Of a stretch of 64,000 nucleotides of DNA, positions 25,601 through 35,964 are shown piece by piece (the stretch's first letter is position 1; every line of letters starts with the position of its first letter). A model generated the notes under the pieces. It did no database searches and was not told the DNA's origin. It worked only from the letters and a program-made list of their open reading frames with translations. This stretch comes from Xylaria sp. FL1777 (taxonomy: Eukaryota > Ascomycota > Sordariomycetes > Xylariales > Xylariaceae), in contig MU400550.1 in the NCBI GenBank assembly GCA_022578965.1, positions 62,001 through 126,000 on the forward strand, read 5' to 3'. The translations under genes and the position numbers were made by a program.

Positions 25601-26310
25601 GAAGTAAACTAGCTAGGGATCAATGGACAAAGTCGACCGATTTAACGTTTTTGCGGGCATTTGAGCAAGTATTTGTGCCATCTTTTGCAGCGCCGAGCCG
25701 CCACGCAAGGCAGGCAAGGAGACGGACCCCGCTAAAGGGGTTCGGTTCAGAGACGAGACTAACGGGAGGCGAGCCGGTAGGGTTTGGCCATTGCCATATC
25801 TGTATTGTCGCCGTTGTTTTATTGGCTGGAAACTTGCTCAAGCTCTTTTACTGGCTTTTGTTTTTTTGCCCATTCTGTACCTAGGTAGGTAGGTAGGTAG
25901 GGAGTGTAGTGTAGGTAGAATTACCTAATGTGTGCAGCAGGGTACCCGAGAACCTGGTACATGTAAGTGCACGATACACACCACAGTGACAGTGTTGTGC
26001 GACCATCAATACCCGTGCCAACAGTGTTTCTTGGCTTTTGTTAAAGGGTCTATCAATTCTCGACCGCAGCCGCATAGGTACACAAAGGAGAGGGCTTCGC
26101 GAGTGGTATAAGGCCTCGGCTGGGCGCTGATTACTGGACACGGCTCTTTCCTTGGAGCTTTGCATCTCGTCACCTTCGACTATCGGTACCTATCTAAACC
26201 CACCTCTCAGCTATCCTGGGAACTCGTCTGTTATTGGATTTGAGCGGACGATTAAGACATCTCACACCAACGATATCAAGCACCTCTAGGATTAACTCCT
26301 CATCGACAAT
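25601..26310. other. Promoter side of the BIM1-like gene
   Basis: Contains a GGTA tract at 25882-25900 and a CT-rich leader close to the start codon. No copper-response consensus (TTTGCTC) was found here by eye. Confidence 0.4.
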
Positions 26311-27098
26311 ATGCATCCTGTTGTCCTCGTCCTTATCGCCGTTGTCGGGCTGGTGTCTGCCCACTTCCAGCTCGAGTATCCAGCATGGCGAGCTGACAGT
26401 TTGGCCGAGAACACGACATACAGTGAATGGGACTATCCGTGTACGTTCTTGATTCTATTATTTGTGACATTGAATTCTACCCCTCGTATATGGCCTTGCA
26501 ATAACTAATTTGACAATCAATAGGCGCTGGTGTGCCTTACGGCGTAGGAAACAAGACGGAATGGCCGATTACAGGTGCTTCTGTGGCCCTTGACCTGCAT
26601 CATCCATGGACTTACTTGTACATCAACCTCGGGCTCGGCGAGAACTCAACCAACTTCAACATCTCCCTTACTCCAGAACTGCTGAATGTCACGGGCTCAG
26701 GCAGCTTCTGTCTCACCGATCTCCCTATCCCGAGCACTATTGCAGACGGTCAGAACGCTACCATCCAGGTTGTCACTAACGGCCAGTCCGGATCAGCCTT
26801 GTACAACGTGAGTAACACACGGTGCTGTCTGGCGCGAAACAATATTGACATGTGTGCTTCGAAATAGTGTGCCGACATTGTGTTCAAATCCTCCGCAAAG
26901 CCTCTCTCGGGTGGAGTATGTACAAACAGCACAGGTGTCACGGCAACCATCGTAGGACAGACTGCAACGACGAATTCGAGCTCGAGTTCAACGCCCACGC
27001 CCACGTCCAACAATGCACACGCAGGAACTTTTGGAGATGTGCCTCAAGCTACCGTCTTGGGCATGGTGATTGCTTGGATTCTTAGATTTATGATGTAG
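26311..27098 (+). CDS. BIM1-like / X325 copper-binding GPI-anchored protein
   Basis: Three exons (introns 26441-26523 and 26808-26867), 214 residues. A 17-residue signal peptide ends in Ala, so the mature protein would begin with His18 (HFQLEYPAWR). A histidine at the mature N-terminus followed by this motif is the mark of the LPMO-like X325/BIM1 family, which binds copper through the N-terminal His, a second His and an Asp and lacks oxidative polysaccharide cleavage. His69 or His70 is the candidate second ligand. Four cysteines (44, 106, 139, 156) fit two disulfides, and there are several N-glycosylation sequons. A Ser/Thr-rich linker (about 172-186) and a hydrophobic C-terminus indicate a GPI anchor. 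In Cryptococcus, BIM1 works with the copper importer CTR1; a CTR-type gene lies about 14 kb to the right. Confidence 0.88.
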
Positions 27099-27558
27099 TA
27101 GGCCAATAATCGGAGTCGTGGGCTGTTGCTTTGGCGTCCTAATGAGTTGATACCCTAATCCCGAGGAGTAGGTTCATATCACAACTTGATCAAAGTCTAA
27201 AGGCTTATTTAATAACAAAAGAATAGTTAGCCAGACGCCATGCAACGCATACCGTGCCATTAGCTTTACCTGTGAGACGTACCTTTGCAGTATATAACTC
27301 GCTTTCCCTAACATTTCAAGGTAGAGGAAACTTATTGTGATGAAACGACGCAAGAGCTTTCACTTAAACTGACAGCGCCTTAAACAGCAAAGACTTGAGA
27401 CAGGAACCAGAGCGCCGATAGTCCATGTCACTTCGTGTTACGTTGATAGGATGGTAGCTTGCTCAGAAGTCTCTGAACGGTAGAAGCCATGTCTAGTAGG
27501 CATGTCGGCATGTCGTCAGTAGCTATATAGAAGTGCTGAACTGTTGAAGTTTGAAGAA
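27099..27558. other. Convergent 3' intergenic region
   Basis: Spacer between the ends of the BIM1-like gene and the kinase gene. No coding signal. Confidence 0.6.
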
Positions 27559-29394
27559 TCATCTCGTGGAAACTATCTCTTTGTCTGGATATAGTTCATG
27601 CATGACTTTGGCCATAGTGATGCGCTGAAGTGGATTAGGTGTGAGCATCTGCAAGACAAGCAACTCGATCTTGTCCCGAGGGTTGAGTTGGGCCTTAACA
27701 TCGTTGACTTCACTTAGCCACTGCTGCATTTGTGCGACGGCAGAAGAGGTGCGGCTAGGAGGTTGTCCGTGTCTGCGATTTAGATCCGCGATCATCCAGT
27801 ATAACTGCTTCGGATGGCCTCGGACTCCGCGGGCGTCGGGAAATGGGATCTTCTTTAACACGTAGAGCATGGTCACGCCGAGTGCCCAGACATCGGAAGA
27901 TGCATTGCGAAGCTTCTGCCCTATAAACTCTGGAGGTACATAATATGGTGTGCCGCCGTTGGTAGCAGGGTCGACGGTACGAGTTGATAAACCAAAGTCA
28001 CAGAGAACGGCACCCCTCTCTCTGGAATATAATATGTTGGCAGGCTTGATGTCGTTATGAATACGCTTCTTCTGGTGAATGTAATGCAATGCACCCGCGA
28101 TGTCCTTGAGGATGCGAATAGCGTCGGCACGATTGCCCACAAACTTGTCTGTCGCAGTGTCCCGCCACACGTTACGAGCGGCTAAGTCCTTGCCATCGAC
28201 GTGCTCCATATATAGCGACAAGTAGCGAGCATCACCACCGTATAATTTGACGATGGATTCATGTTGGAGATCTTCTTGGCTTTGGTACTCACGCAGCCAG
28301 ACGTCGGCTTGACGTATCACATTTCGATGTATTGCATCCTGAGGACGAGAATCCGTCTGGGGTCCTCGAGTCTTCAGAACTTTGACTGTGATGATGCTAT
28401 CGGTAACATGTGAGTGCTCAGCTGTAAACACGGAGGAAGCCCCAGTGGTAGCGATCTGATCGCGTTTTGTCAAGTGATAGCCATCGATATCATAGCCACC
28501 TGGAATCGCGAGCGTCTCGTCTTTCTGGATTTGGAGTAGCGCATGGCCGTTGGGGATTGCAATCTCCTTTGTTTTGGCCGCATTAGGTAATGGGAAAACC
28601 ATACGCTCGTCTTTGGGCCCTACAACGATGATGACACTATCGTTATTTTCTTCGTTGGCATCGTCGGGGCGAAGCCGCTTCTCAATCACTGCGTTTTCCG
28701 TCGCAAATTCGTCTGATGAAAATGATCTTTTACCCAACGAACTCGACAGATTTTGACTACGGGTAGGCAACGACTCGAAGCTATCAGAGGCGACCTGTAG
28801 GGCGGCGGGTCTTTTCTCCAAGATTCGGAAGTCGAGAACGGGAATGCCAACACTAATTCTCCATGTGCCTGGCGACAGCTCCTGGGTGGCTCCCGGCAGA
28901 ATTTCCTGATTATAGTTGACGTCGGTGCGATCTGAAGGAGATACTCTGGCGAGCACAATAGGAATTTCAGACCTGTTCCACAGAATCAAGCTATCACTAG
29001 CGGGATCATAGTAAAGTTCACACCACAAGGGAGGGCGGTCCTCATCCTCAGCCTGCGGTATCCTAATAGAAAAATTGATGTCTTTGGAGGTTTGGGTCAC
29101 GGCTAAGACCTTTGACTTCGGTTGGTTAGGACTGCCCACTTCTGCCCTCAAGGCAAGCCACTGGCAGTTGTTATTGCCTGGGCTAACAGAGCGGCTTTTA
29201 GTTAGCGGTCGTACTAGGATACGGAGGCCATTTTTGTGGTCATCTTCATCGATTACCAACTGGTCTAAGGGGATATGGTCGTGCTGGGCCTCGCCATGTT
29301 CACCAACTTCGATGGTTCTGCCTAATCGCAGCTGGAGTTCCTCGGGAGTGAACGGCTCCGTTTTCTCTTCGGAAGGGTAAACCTCAGCAGCCAT
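27559..29394 (-). CDS. Serine/threonine protein kinase with N-terminal FHA-like region
   Basis: Single exon, 611 residues from the first ATG (29394). Residues about 80-190 show a beta-rich segment resembling a degenerate FHA domain; this is tentative. A basic, acidic and Ser-rich linker follows, then the kinase domain (about 300-600): glycine loop TTGASSVFTAE, Lys338 in ITVKVLK, catalytic Asp448 in HNDIKPANIL, Asp466 in CDFGLS, PPE near 488-490 and DVWALG at 501. All catalytic residues are present, so it should be active. Arg of the usual HRD is Asn, making it a non-RD kinase. A close match to a named kinase is not evident; similar FHA-plus-kinase proteins are common and variable in Pezizomycotina. 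Confidence 0.9.
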   Translation of the reverse strand: MAAEVYPSEEKTEPFTPEELQLRLGRTIEVGEHGEAQHDHIPLDQLVIDEDDHKNGLRILVRPLTKSRSVSPGNNNCQWLALRAEVGSPNQPKSKVLAVTQTSKDINFSIRIPQAEDEDRPPLWCELYYDPASDSLILWNRSEIPIVLARVSPSDRTDVNYNQEILPGATQELSPGTWRISVGIPVLDFRILEKRPAALQVASDSFESLPTRSQNLSSSLGKRSFSSDEFATENAVIEKRLRPDDANEENNDSVIIVVGPKDERMVFPLPNAAKTKEIAIPNGHALLQIQKDETLAIPGGYDIDGYHLTKRDQIATTGASSVFTAEHSHVTDSIITVKVLKTRGPQTDSRPQDAIHRNVIRQADVWLREYQSQEDLQHESIVKLYGGDARYLSLYMEHVDGKDLAARNVWRDTATDKFVGNRADAIRILKDIAGALHYIHQKKRIHNDIKPANILYSRERGAVLCDFGLSTRTVDPATNGGTPYYVPPEFIGQKLRNASSDVWALGVTMLYVLKKIPFPDARGVRGHPKQLYWMIADLNRRHGQPPSRTSSAVAQMQQWLSEVNDVKAQLNPRDKIELLVLQMLTPNPLQRITMAKVMHELYPDKEIVSTR

Positions 29395-31782
29395 AATGCG
29401 ACACAGGGGAGGGTTGCGCAAGGGGTAAATGCGACATAGATGAAAGCAGCCTTATGAAATGGGAATATGATAGGATTATAGGATCAGTCTTTTGTAGAAG
29501 ATAGCCAGGAAAGAAGAGATAGAGAGGAAAATTCACTCGACGACTTCGAGAGTGACCAGATGGAATTACCACTATCAGATGAGCTGTCCTTGGGACCTTC
29601 AGTGACGGGTCGCTGTGCTCAAGCGCCGACAGAGACAGTCATCGAAAGGGTCAGAAGCGTGCAAGACAGAGAGGGAGCAATATGGGTGGACGTGCGGCTG
29701 ATCCCGCTGAAAGTGGTTCCTTCAGTCGCCTGCTTAGCAGTTCCCCGTCTCTCACGCAGTACCCATCCGACCAGCTGGATACATACCTAAGGTAGTAGGC
29801 ACTGCAGATATAAATAATACAAGTTCCACTGGGCGCGGCGTATTAGTCAGTCTGGAGCATCGCCTCACTTGCCTTATAAGGACTGGGCTATGCTACCCTC
29901 TAGGTATCTACAGCAGCACGCCCTTACATAGTACGCAGTATAGTAACTTGTCGGGGAGTCGGATGGGAGACATGTCGCTCTCCGATCTAAGTTGTAGTGA
30001 TCTGCCTAGAACAAATCCCAGACAGAATGGGGGAAAGTGATGAATATGAATGCGCCTGGAAACGGCAATAGCATTCGGGCAATCGGGTCTGATGGTCTCG
30101 CTCAAGGGACACCACGCGTGTTTGGGGATCCGTCACACGACGAAAGCCCAGCAGGCAGACACGCTATACCTACCACACACTAGGCATCTCGGTAGTGTGC
30201 GAGCTGACTGTCTGACCTGTGCCCCAACTGGACAAGCGAGAACACGGTACCTAGAGCAAAGCAGGTGAGCGGGTCTTGCGACGGAGGTGTGGCCCTGGAG
30301 CCCGACCGGCCGAGGACAGCGAGAAGCGCCCTGGCGAGATGGACGTGCCGCTGGTTTTCTAAGAGTTTCCATGTCCTCGAACACCTGAACACCTGAACAC
30401 CGTCTCAGATATCGTCACTTGAGAACACGTCTCGGTAGTAAGAACAGCAATAGACGGGGTAGTTCGTTGGACAACTGAAGCAATTGGAAGTGTATTAAAG
30501 GTGGCACTCGAGAACTAAATAGATAAATATGTAGAGAGCTCCCGAGGTTAGTAGACAGACAACGGGAACACAACGCTAGTTGGTCAGCAGCTGACATCAA
30601 GTGTCCTCCTGACTGGAAAAAGGGTCGAGGCTGGGGAAATCAGTATCCTACCTACATTTCAAATTGCAAATACCAACAAACTTGACGTATAACCTAGGCC
30701 TAGATGTACATGTAAGATAGATTGACGTAGGTGAGTGCTCAATTTTTGTGCTAATAGTAGGTAGTGTTAGATAGATGCAGAATGAGTACAATATATTCGT
30801 GAGAGAACTCGTGTATACGTAAGACGATTTATTCTACCGGTATGTTGTGAGCCTGGAGATGCACTTTTTGCTTGGACAAATGTGAAGAAGATACTTAGTA
30901 CGTAGCATGTAGTACAAGGATGTGAGAATGCGTCTCGAGGGAAATGCCATTTCGTCATTGGCCACAAATCGCTCCGACCAGCGTGTGACCCCACTCCTGT
31001 CTCATTTTGCACCGGATTGATTGGGTGCACCGCATCGGAGATACTTCCGCAAAGGGAAGGGTGGGGGTGGCAGTGCCACTCCAACTATCAATGCAGCCTC
31101 AGGTAAAAAACAAGCTAAGCTTGTTGTAGTCAAGATTCACCACCAACTGCTAACAGAATAGGATTAGCTTTGTCGAAAACACCGGGTGATCAGACAAAGA
31201 ACCAAGCCTGGCGAGGGGGCAATCTGGGCATAGTGCCTCAGGCCACCACTTCAGCTATGGTATGGGTACTGACGATTGCCCACCACCTCGCCTCATCATC
31301 TTCGTCCATCTCCAAAAATCAAGCCATCAGTACGCACTCTACCCACCAGAAGCCACAACAGCACGCAACCCGCGTCCCCAGCATCAATTCTAGCCTCCGG
31401 GCCCCTAGAATCATATTTCTTATGGTTTCCTCAATAATACACGTGAAAACAATAGCGAAAATGGCCGGCTGTAGTGGTGTCTAGATGGTTCGACAACAAT
31501 CACAAGACCCAAAAAAAGAAACAAAGAGCACCCTGTCTCTTCAAAGAACGCCAGAAGCCCACCTCCTAGGCGTCCGCCTGTATTATCTATTATACCTCCG
31601 CCCTCCCTAACCACACCTTTCGTCATACCGAAACTAGAATCAGTAAAGACAAACGAAAACCCCTAAATTCAGCGCTGACAGTAGGACGGCGGACCAAGTC
31701 CGACAACGCCCTTCTAACGCGACCAGCGCGGTTGGACACTTTCTCGTTCATTGCTTAGCCCGTACATCCCTTGAAACAGAGA
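29395..31782. other. Intergenic region with a possible BIM1-like relic
   Basis: The left part should be the kinase promoter. A TACGCAGTA copy sits at 29932. At 31218-31265 a frame reads GNLGIVPQATTSAMV, resembling the tail of the BIM1-like protein at 26311 (GTFGDVPQATVLGMV). No complete gene could be built around it. Confidence 0.4.
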
Positions 31783-32853
31783 ATGGATGAGCCTGATGGT
31801 GGTTGTTCCTGGCAAGCATGGAAATTTGGAATGAAGAGGGAGGACCTCTACACCAAACTTCAAGATCAGTACAACACCGTCACCTTGTCTATTCAGGATC
31901 CCGACGCTTTTCATCATGATGTCTGCGAGATCTCCAAGACGGCTGTCGACTCAAACGAATTCCATCGCATGCTCGAAGAGCGCAAGGAGTTTCGCCTCAA
32001 TCAACTGAATGAGAGTTTACAGTCAGCATCTGTTGAAATCATTGCAAACCCCAATCTCATTGGCACCAACCAGTGGCAGCATGCTATACAACTCTTCCGT
32101 ACCCGGTCATTCGACTCGCTTGTTAGGTACTTTTCCTCATACCTTCCTGAGGATCATCCGTGGAACGCATTTGGCCATGACACTAGCACGAAGCCGTTCT
32201 TTGATGAGGTACATGAGCCCGCCCCGATCATCACGCACGAACCTCTATCTTTCATCAGCAATACCTCGAACGATTTGATTCCAGCAAGTCATCTCCCTCC
32301 TTCTCCTCGATCCCTAACAATGTGCTCGGATTCATCCAGTGCTTCCACTCCCGCCAGAACGCTCTCGTTCTCCGAACCAGAATCAGATGATATGCTGCTC
32401 TCAACTACTCTAATTCGGGAGTACGATGATGAAACGTCTCAATGGGATGATCCAGATACGCCAACCACGCCAATATCTGAGGCTTCTGAAATAATACCAT
32501 TGGAATATCCCATGAATGAGAAACATAACAAAAGTATTGTCCATGACATCCATGAACAACCCGAACCTAAGCTGTCTAAGTCGCTATCACCTAGTCTCCG
32601 TGAAGACGGTGCGCAAGAGTCCGACACACCAACGCCTCGCGAATTTACCGCAGATACGTATTTATCCAACACAACCTCAACGGAGCCGTTGACATCAATG
32701 TCAATACCATCCAAATATACCCCCTTAGAGAGGAGATTCCGTGAAGGGAGCCCAGGCTTGATCCGAGCACGCCGGAGGAGTCCAGAAATCGGACGCATCC
32801 AGAAATCTTGCCATGACACTATACGCACAAGACCCAGAAGTCTTAAAAGTTAG
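31783..32853 (+). CDS. Hypothetical protein, disordered C-terminal half
   Basis: Single exon, 356 residues from ATG 31783. Not recognised. Residues 1-110 are probably helical (a charged stretch around EERKEFRLNQLNESL, then a segment with Trp and Phe ending near EDHPWN). The rest is acidic, Ser/Thr/Pro-rich and low in complexity, with a basic Arg-rich end. There is no signal peptide, membrane helix or known motif. Balanced composition and 1 kb of open frame in moderate-GC DNA argue that it is a real gene. Confidence 0.7.
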   Translation: MDEPDGGCSWQAWKFGMKREDLYTKLQDQYNTVTLSIQDPDAFHHDVCEISKTAVDSNEFHRMLEERKEFRLNQLNESLQSASVEIIANPNLIGTNQWQHAIQLFRTRSFDSLVRYFSSYLPEDHPWNAFGHDTSTKPFFDEVHEPAPIITHEPLSFISNTSNDLIPASHLPPSPRSLTMCSDSSSASTPARTLSFSEPESDDMLLSTTLIREYDDETSQWDDPDTPTTPISEASEIIPLEYPMNEKHNKSIVHDIHEQPEPKLSKSLSPSLREDGAQESDTPTPREFTADTYLSNTTSTEPLTSMSIPSKYTPLERRFREGSPGLIRARRRSPEIGRIQKSCHDTIRTRPRSLKS

Positions 32854-33674
32854 TTGGTCCTTAGCTGACGCGACTTTGTATATACCTATGTCAAAATATT
32901 ATAGATAATGACGTAATGCCCTGTTTATGATCAATTACTCTACCCCTGGGGGCGTTTTGGTGTTTGTCGTTGTCTTATTCACGGATGAGTTTCTTACAAT
33001 GTGGAATGCTAACTCCTTTGATTCCACCATATTTTATCGTACAACGGGATCGCAACCGGTGTAATACTTCAACTTCCATTGATGAATCCCACCAAGAACT
33101 TGGTTGGTTCGTGACCACAAAGCAATACCCCCCATTAACTCTAGAACTACTTATCTCTGAATGCTAACATACAACAGGATGACCTGGAAAACATCAGCGG
33201 GTCGAATACGTGTAACTGCTATCCTTAACTCTACCTACTACGGTCCCCATTAATTCTAACCCCACAGCGCTTATGATACACTAACCACATGCTTTAGTGC
33301 CTTACCTGATAGCTATGTAGATGGCCCTGCCGATCGTTGAGGTAGGTTTGACATTAACGTATCTCGTCTCGTTCCACCACAACTCAATGATGAATAACAC
33401 CCTTCATGAGGTCATCGACTTCTAGTATAAAGTAAATTCTTAACATATAAACATTGATATGATGCAAGCGAAGCACAGGGGAACTTAGTAATAAAATGAG
33501 ATAATCTACTATTTCTTATGTCTAGACATGTAATATACTCTTCCTTAGTTAATATACAACACGTTGAATATTTTCACAGTTCACTGCACCTAATAGTCTC
33601 GTATCTTGATACCAATATCCACGCTATCCATCATTCTTTTCAACAGAGAAAATCTTGGTCTCCCCTTTATCGAG
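32854..33674. other. Intergenic region
   Basis: AT-rich; no gene seen. It lies between two genes on the same strand. Confidence 0.55.
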
Positions 33675-34040
33675 ATGCCCGAAACTCTGCGCGAGAAAGC
33701 AAGCAAGAAGATCCAGGGCCCGGACGCGAACCCCAGCCAACTCGGCGATCCAATCAGCCTCAAAGCCGAGAACAGCGACAACGTGCCAACGGAGGATGAA
33801 GCAGGGGCTTCTTCATCTTCCTCGTCGTCCTCGAAATCGCAGGGCAGCAGCCGCCGCCACAGCGGAGGCGAGACTTTGCGTGAAAAGGCGGCGAAGAAGC
33901 TGAGTGGTCCTGACGCCAATCCTAGCCAGCTGGGCGATCCGATCAGTCTGAAAAACGAGACGAGTCCGGGCGTGCCCGTCGACAGCGAGCGGGGCGCGAA
34001 GAGTGACGAGGAGATTGTTAAGCGCAACTCGAAGTTGTGA
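33675..34040 (+). CDS. Small hydrophilic protein with an internal duplication
   Basis: 121 residues. A module of about 30 residues occurs twice, at 3-33 and 66-95. Both copies contain ETLREKA, then KK, GPDANPSQLGDPISLK, then Glu. A poly-Ser linker joins them (46-53). The protein is charged, without hydrophobic core, signal peptide or membrane helix, so it is probably disordered. I recall uncharacterised small proteins with the GPDANPSQLGDP motif in other ascomycetes, but know no function. The ATG was chosen because the module starts two residues later. Confidence 0.78.
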   Translation: MPETLREKASKKIQGPDANPSQLGDPISLKAENSDNVPTEDEAGASSSSSSSSKSQGSSRRHSGGETLREKAAKKLSGPDANPSQLGDPISLKNETSPGVPVDSERGAKSDEEIVKRNSKL

Positions 34041-34128
34041 GGTCACTCAGCTGGTAGATAATATGTTTGGGCTTGAAGTCTTCGCTAGGTCGTCTCATCT
34101 TGGCCATTGATATTTAATTGTATAAACA

Positions 34129-34160
<32 letters not shown>

Positions 34161-34857
34161 CATGTTACTGCAGGATCTGTTAAGGCCTTTTATTGACATA
34201 TTTTTATGTATAAAGCTCGTGAAAGGAGCTTGTGCTCAGAACCGACCGGTGAAATAACCACATCGCCGTGTTCGGAACCAAATCTGAGAAATCAGTCCTC
34301 GCCCTTCTGATTTTAACGTTCATCATGGGGCCTTCAGCATCAATCTCCGGCATTGAACGGAGTTTAATATCATGTCATGAAGTTTATAACCCTCAACGGG
34401 AATTCCCGTCTTATATTTCGCTACTACTTACAAATCAAGGTCAAACATGAAAGTTGCAAATCCAAACCAACCTTCAGTTCCAGTCGGCCTTCCTCTCAGT
34501 ATGCTTGCCTGGTGAGTCCGATGCGTTAGATAATATTGGGTTGGCAGATTTAGAAGGTATATAAGTATGCATATAAACTATAATCAGATAAGGATGGCGC
34601 GGGTTAGGCTGAGTGGTCTCGTTGAAGTCATAGATTCAGGTTACGTTGCTAATGGGTTAGGATAGTAGAATGAAGGCTCCAAAAAGCAGGTGGCTTACCT
34701 TGCTCTTCATAGTTGACGCATATGTGGCGTGGCATCGAACACTAATAAACTCTACACTCTTACTTTTGACTACCTTGCATGATATGTATGTATGTACATC
34801 TTTGGCAGAACACAATGTCCATAGATATCTAGTTATCTTTCCCATCGGAGTTCATGC
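34041..34857. other. Intergenic region
   Basis: Holds an AT/GT microsatellite at 34129-34160. A tRNA-like A-box word near 34605 has no partner B-box or cloverleaf. Confidence 0.55.
34129..34160. repeat. (AT)n(GT)n compound microsatellite
   Basis: AT tract running directly into a GT tract in the 3' region of the small duplicated protein. Confidence 0.9.
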
Positions 34858-35599
34858 TCACGTTGACGAGTTTAAGAGCCCATGTGCTTCGAATATGCGT
34901 TTCAGTATATCTCTGACGACTGCTTCTTTTCGATTATTGTATTGCTGAATGTTCTCGCCTGCTGCAACCGATGCTTCAGCGGCTTCTCGCTTCGCTGTCG
35001 TATACCGACTGCGATCGTCTTCGTGTTCTCTTAGCCAATCGCGAAATAGTCTATGCCGCACCATCTCAGAGCGATCCGAACCAAAGACGTGCAGATTGGT
35101 ATATGGCTCCTCGAGATGGAAGAAACGGTGCCTATGAGAATTCAAAAGTCAGAAAGGGTCGCTTATAGTAAAGATATCTCTGCTTCTCAGGGGTTTCGTG
35201 AGTAAGCATCTGGGAGTAAAGCTCTGTCAAAAGGAAAACTAAAGAAGTTCAAGCTGCGTACTGGTACCAAGTCGGTTCGCGAAATAAGAACTTAAAGCCT
35301 GCCAGCTGTAGATCAGGCACATACGACTCTTCATCCCCCGTGTCAGCGACCGCCAGATCGATGTCAATGACATCTTTTGCAGCTAGACCGGGCACGCTTG
35401 TGGAGCCGACGTGCTGGATTATGATGGCTCGGTCACCGAGCGCTTGTCGAATACGCCTCTCTACTTCTGCAAACATGGCTGGCCATTCCGGCCTGTACTC
35501 AACGATTTTGAGGGGCTTCTGTGGCCGCGTAGCAAGTGTCTCAATGTCTTTCTCATCGACTTCCACCATCGTGGTTAAATCAGGTGCGCCGGCCATCAT
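34858..35599 (-). CDS. GrpB-like (UPF0157) nucleotidyltransferase-fold protein
   Basis: Two exons (intron 35132-35261), 203 residues. The domain runs from PLKIVEYRPEWP through the nucleotidyltransferase-fold core HVGSTSVPGL...KDVIDIDL to WYQHRFFHLE and NLHVFGSDRSEM, all GrpB hallmarks. The splice restores the Tyr-Gln-His-Arg step. GrpB proteins are widespread in bacteria and patchy in fungi, with no firmly known substrate; the acidic pair in DIDLAV is the likely metal site. Start chosen at 35599; a second ATG follows directly at 35596. Confidence 0.87.
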
Positions 35600-35964
35600 T
35601 AAAACTGTGGTATGATAAATTTGAAGGGAATATATCGAATGAGCCAACAAACACTGGCGTGTTCTATCTATAGGGCGCTGTGAAAGAAGGTATCCTCCAG
35701 CACTCCTCAGCGTGAAGTGTGGGGAAACTCGGATGTAGGTAGTCAGCTGTTATGTTTGTTACCGTATTCCGTAAGCTATCTTCTCGAGTGGCTTGGATTA
35801 TGCAGGCTAGGGGCTGCCTTCTACTACTCTAAAAGTCCCTGCATTACATGGCACTAGATTACTGGCATGGCACATTGGTGAGCTCTCATCCACTCATACT
35901 AACGACTGACATAAAAACCAGCTTTCAGTATTTCAAAAAAATATAGAAACGTCCTAGCCATAAT
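35600..35964. other. Short intergenic region
   Basis: Spacer between the GrpB-like gene and the end of the amidase gene, both on the minus strand. No coding signal. Confidence 0.6.

Noticed and set aside
34594..34665. tRNA-like A-box (TAGGCTGAGTGG)
   Set aside because: No B-box GGTTCRA at proper spacing and no cloverleaf pairing.
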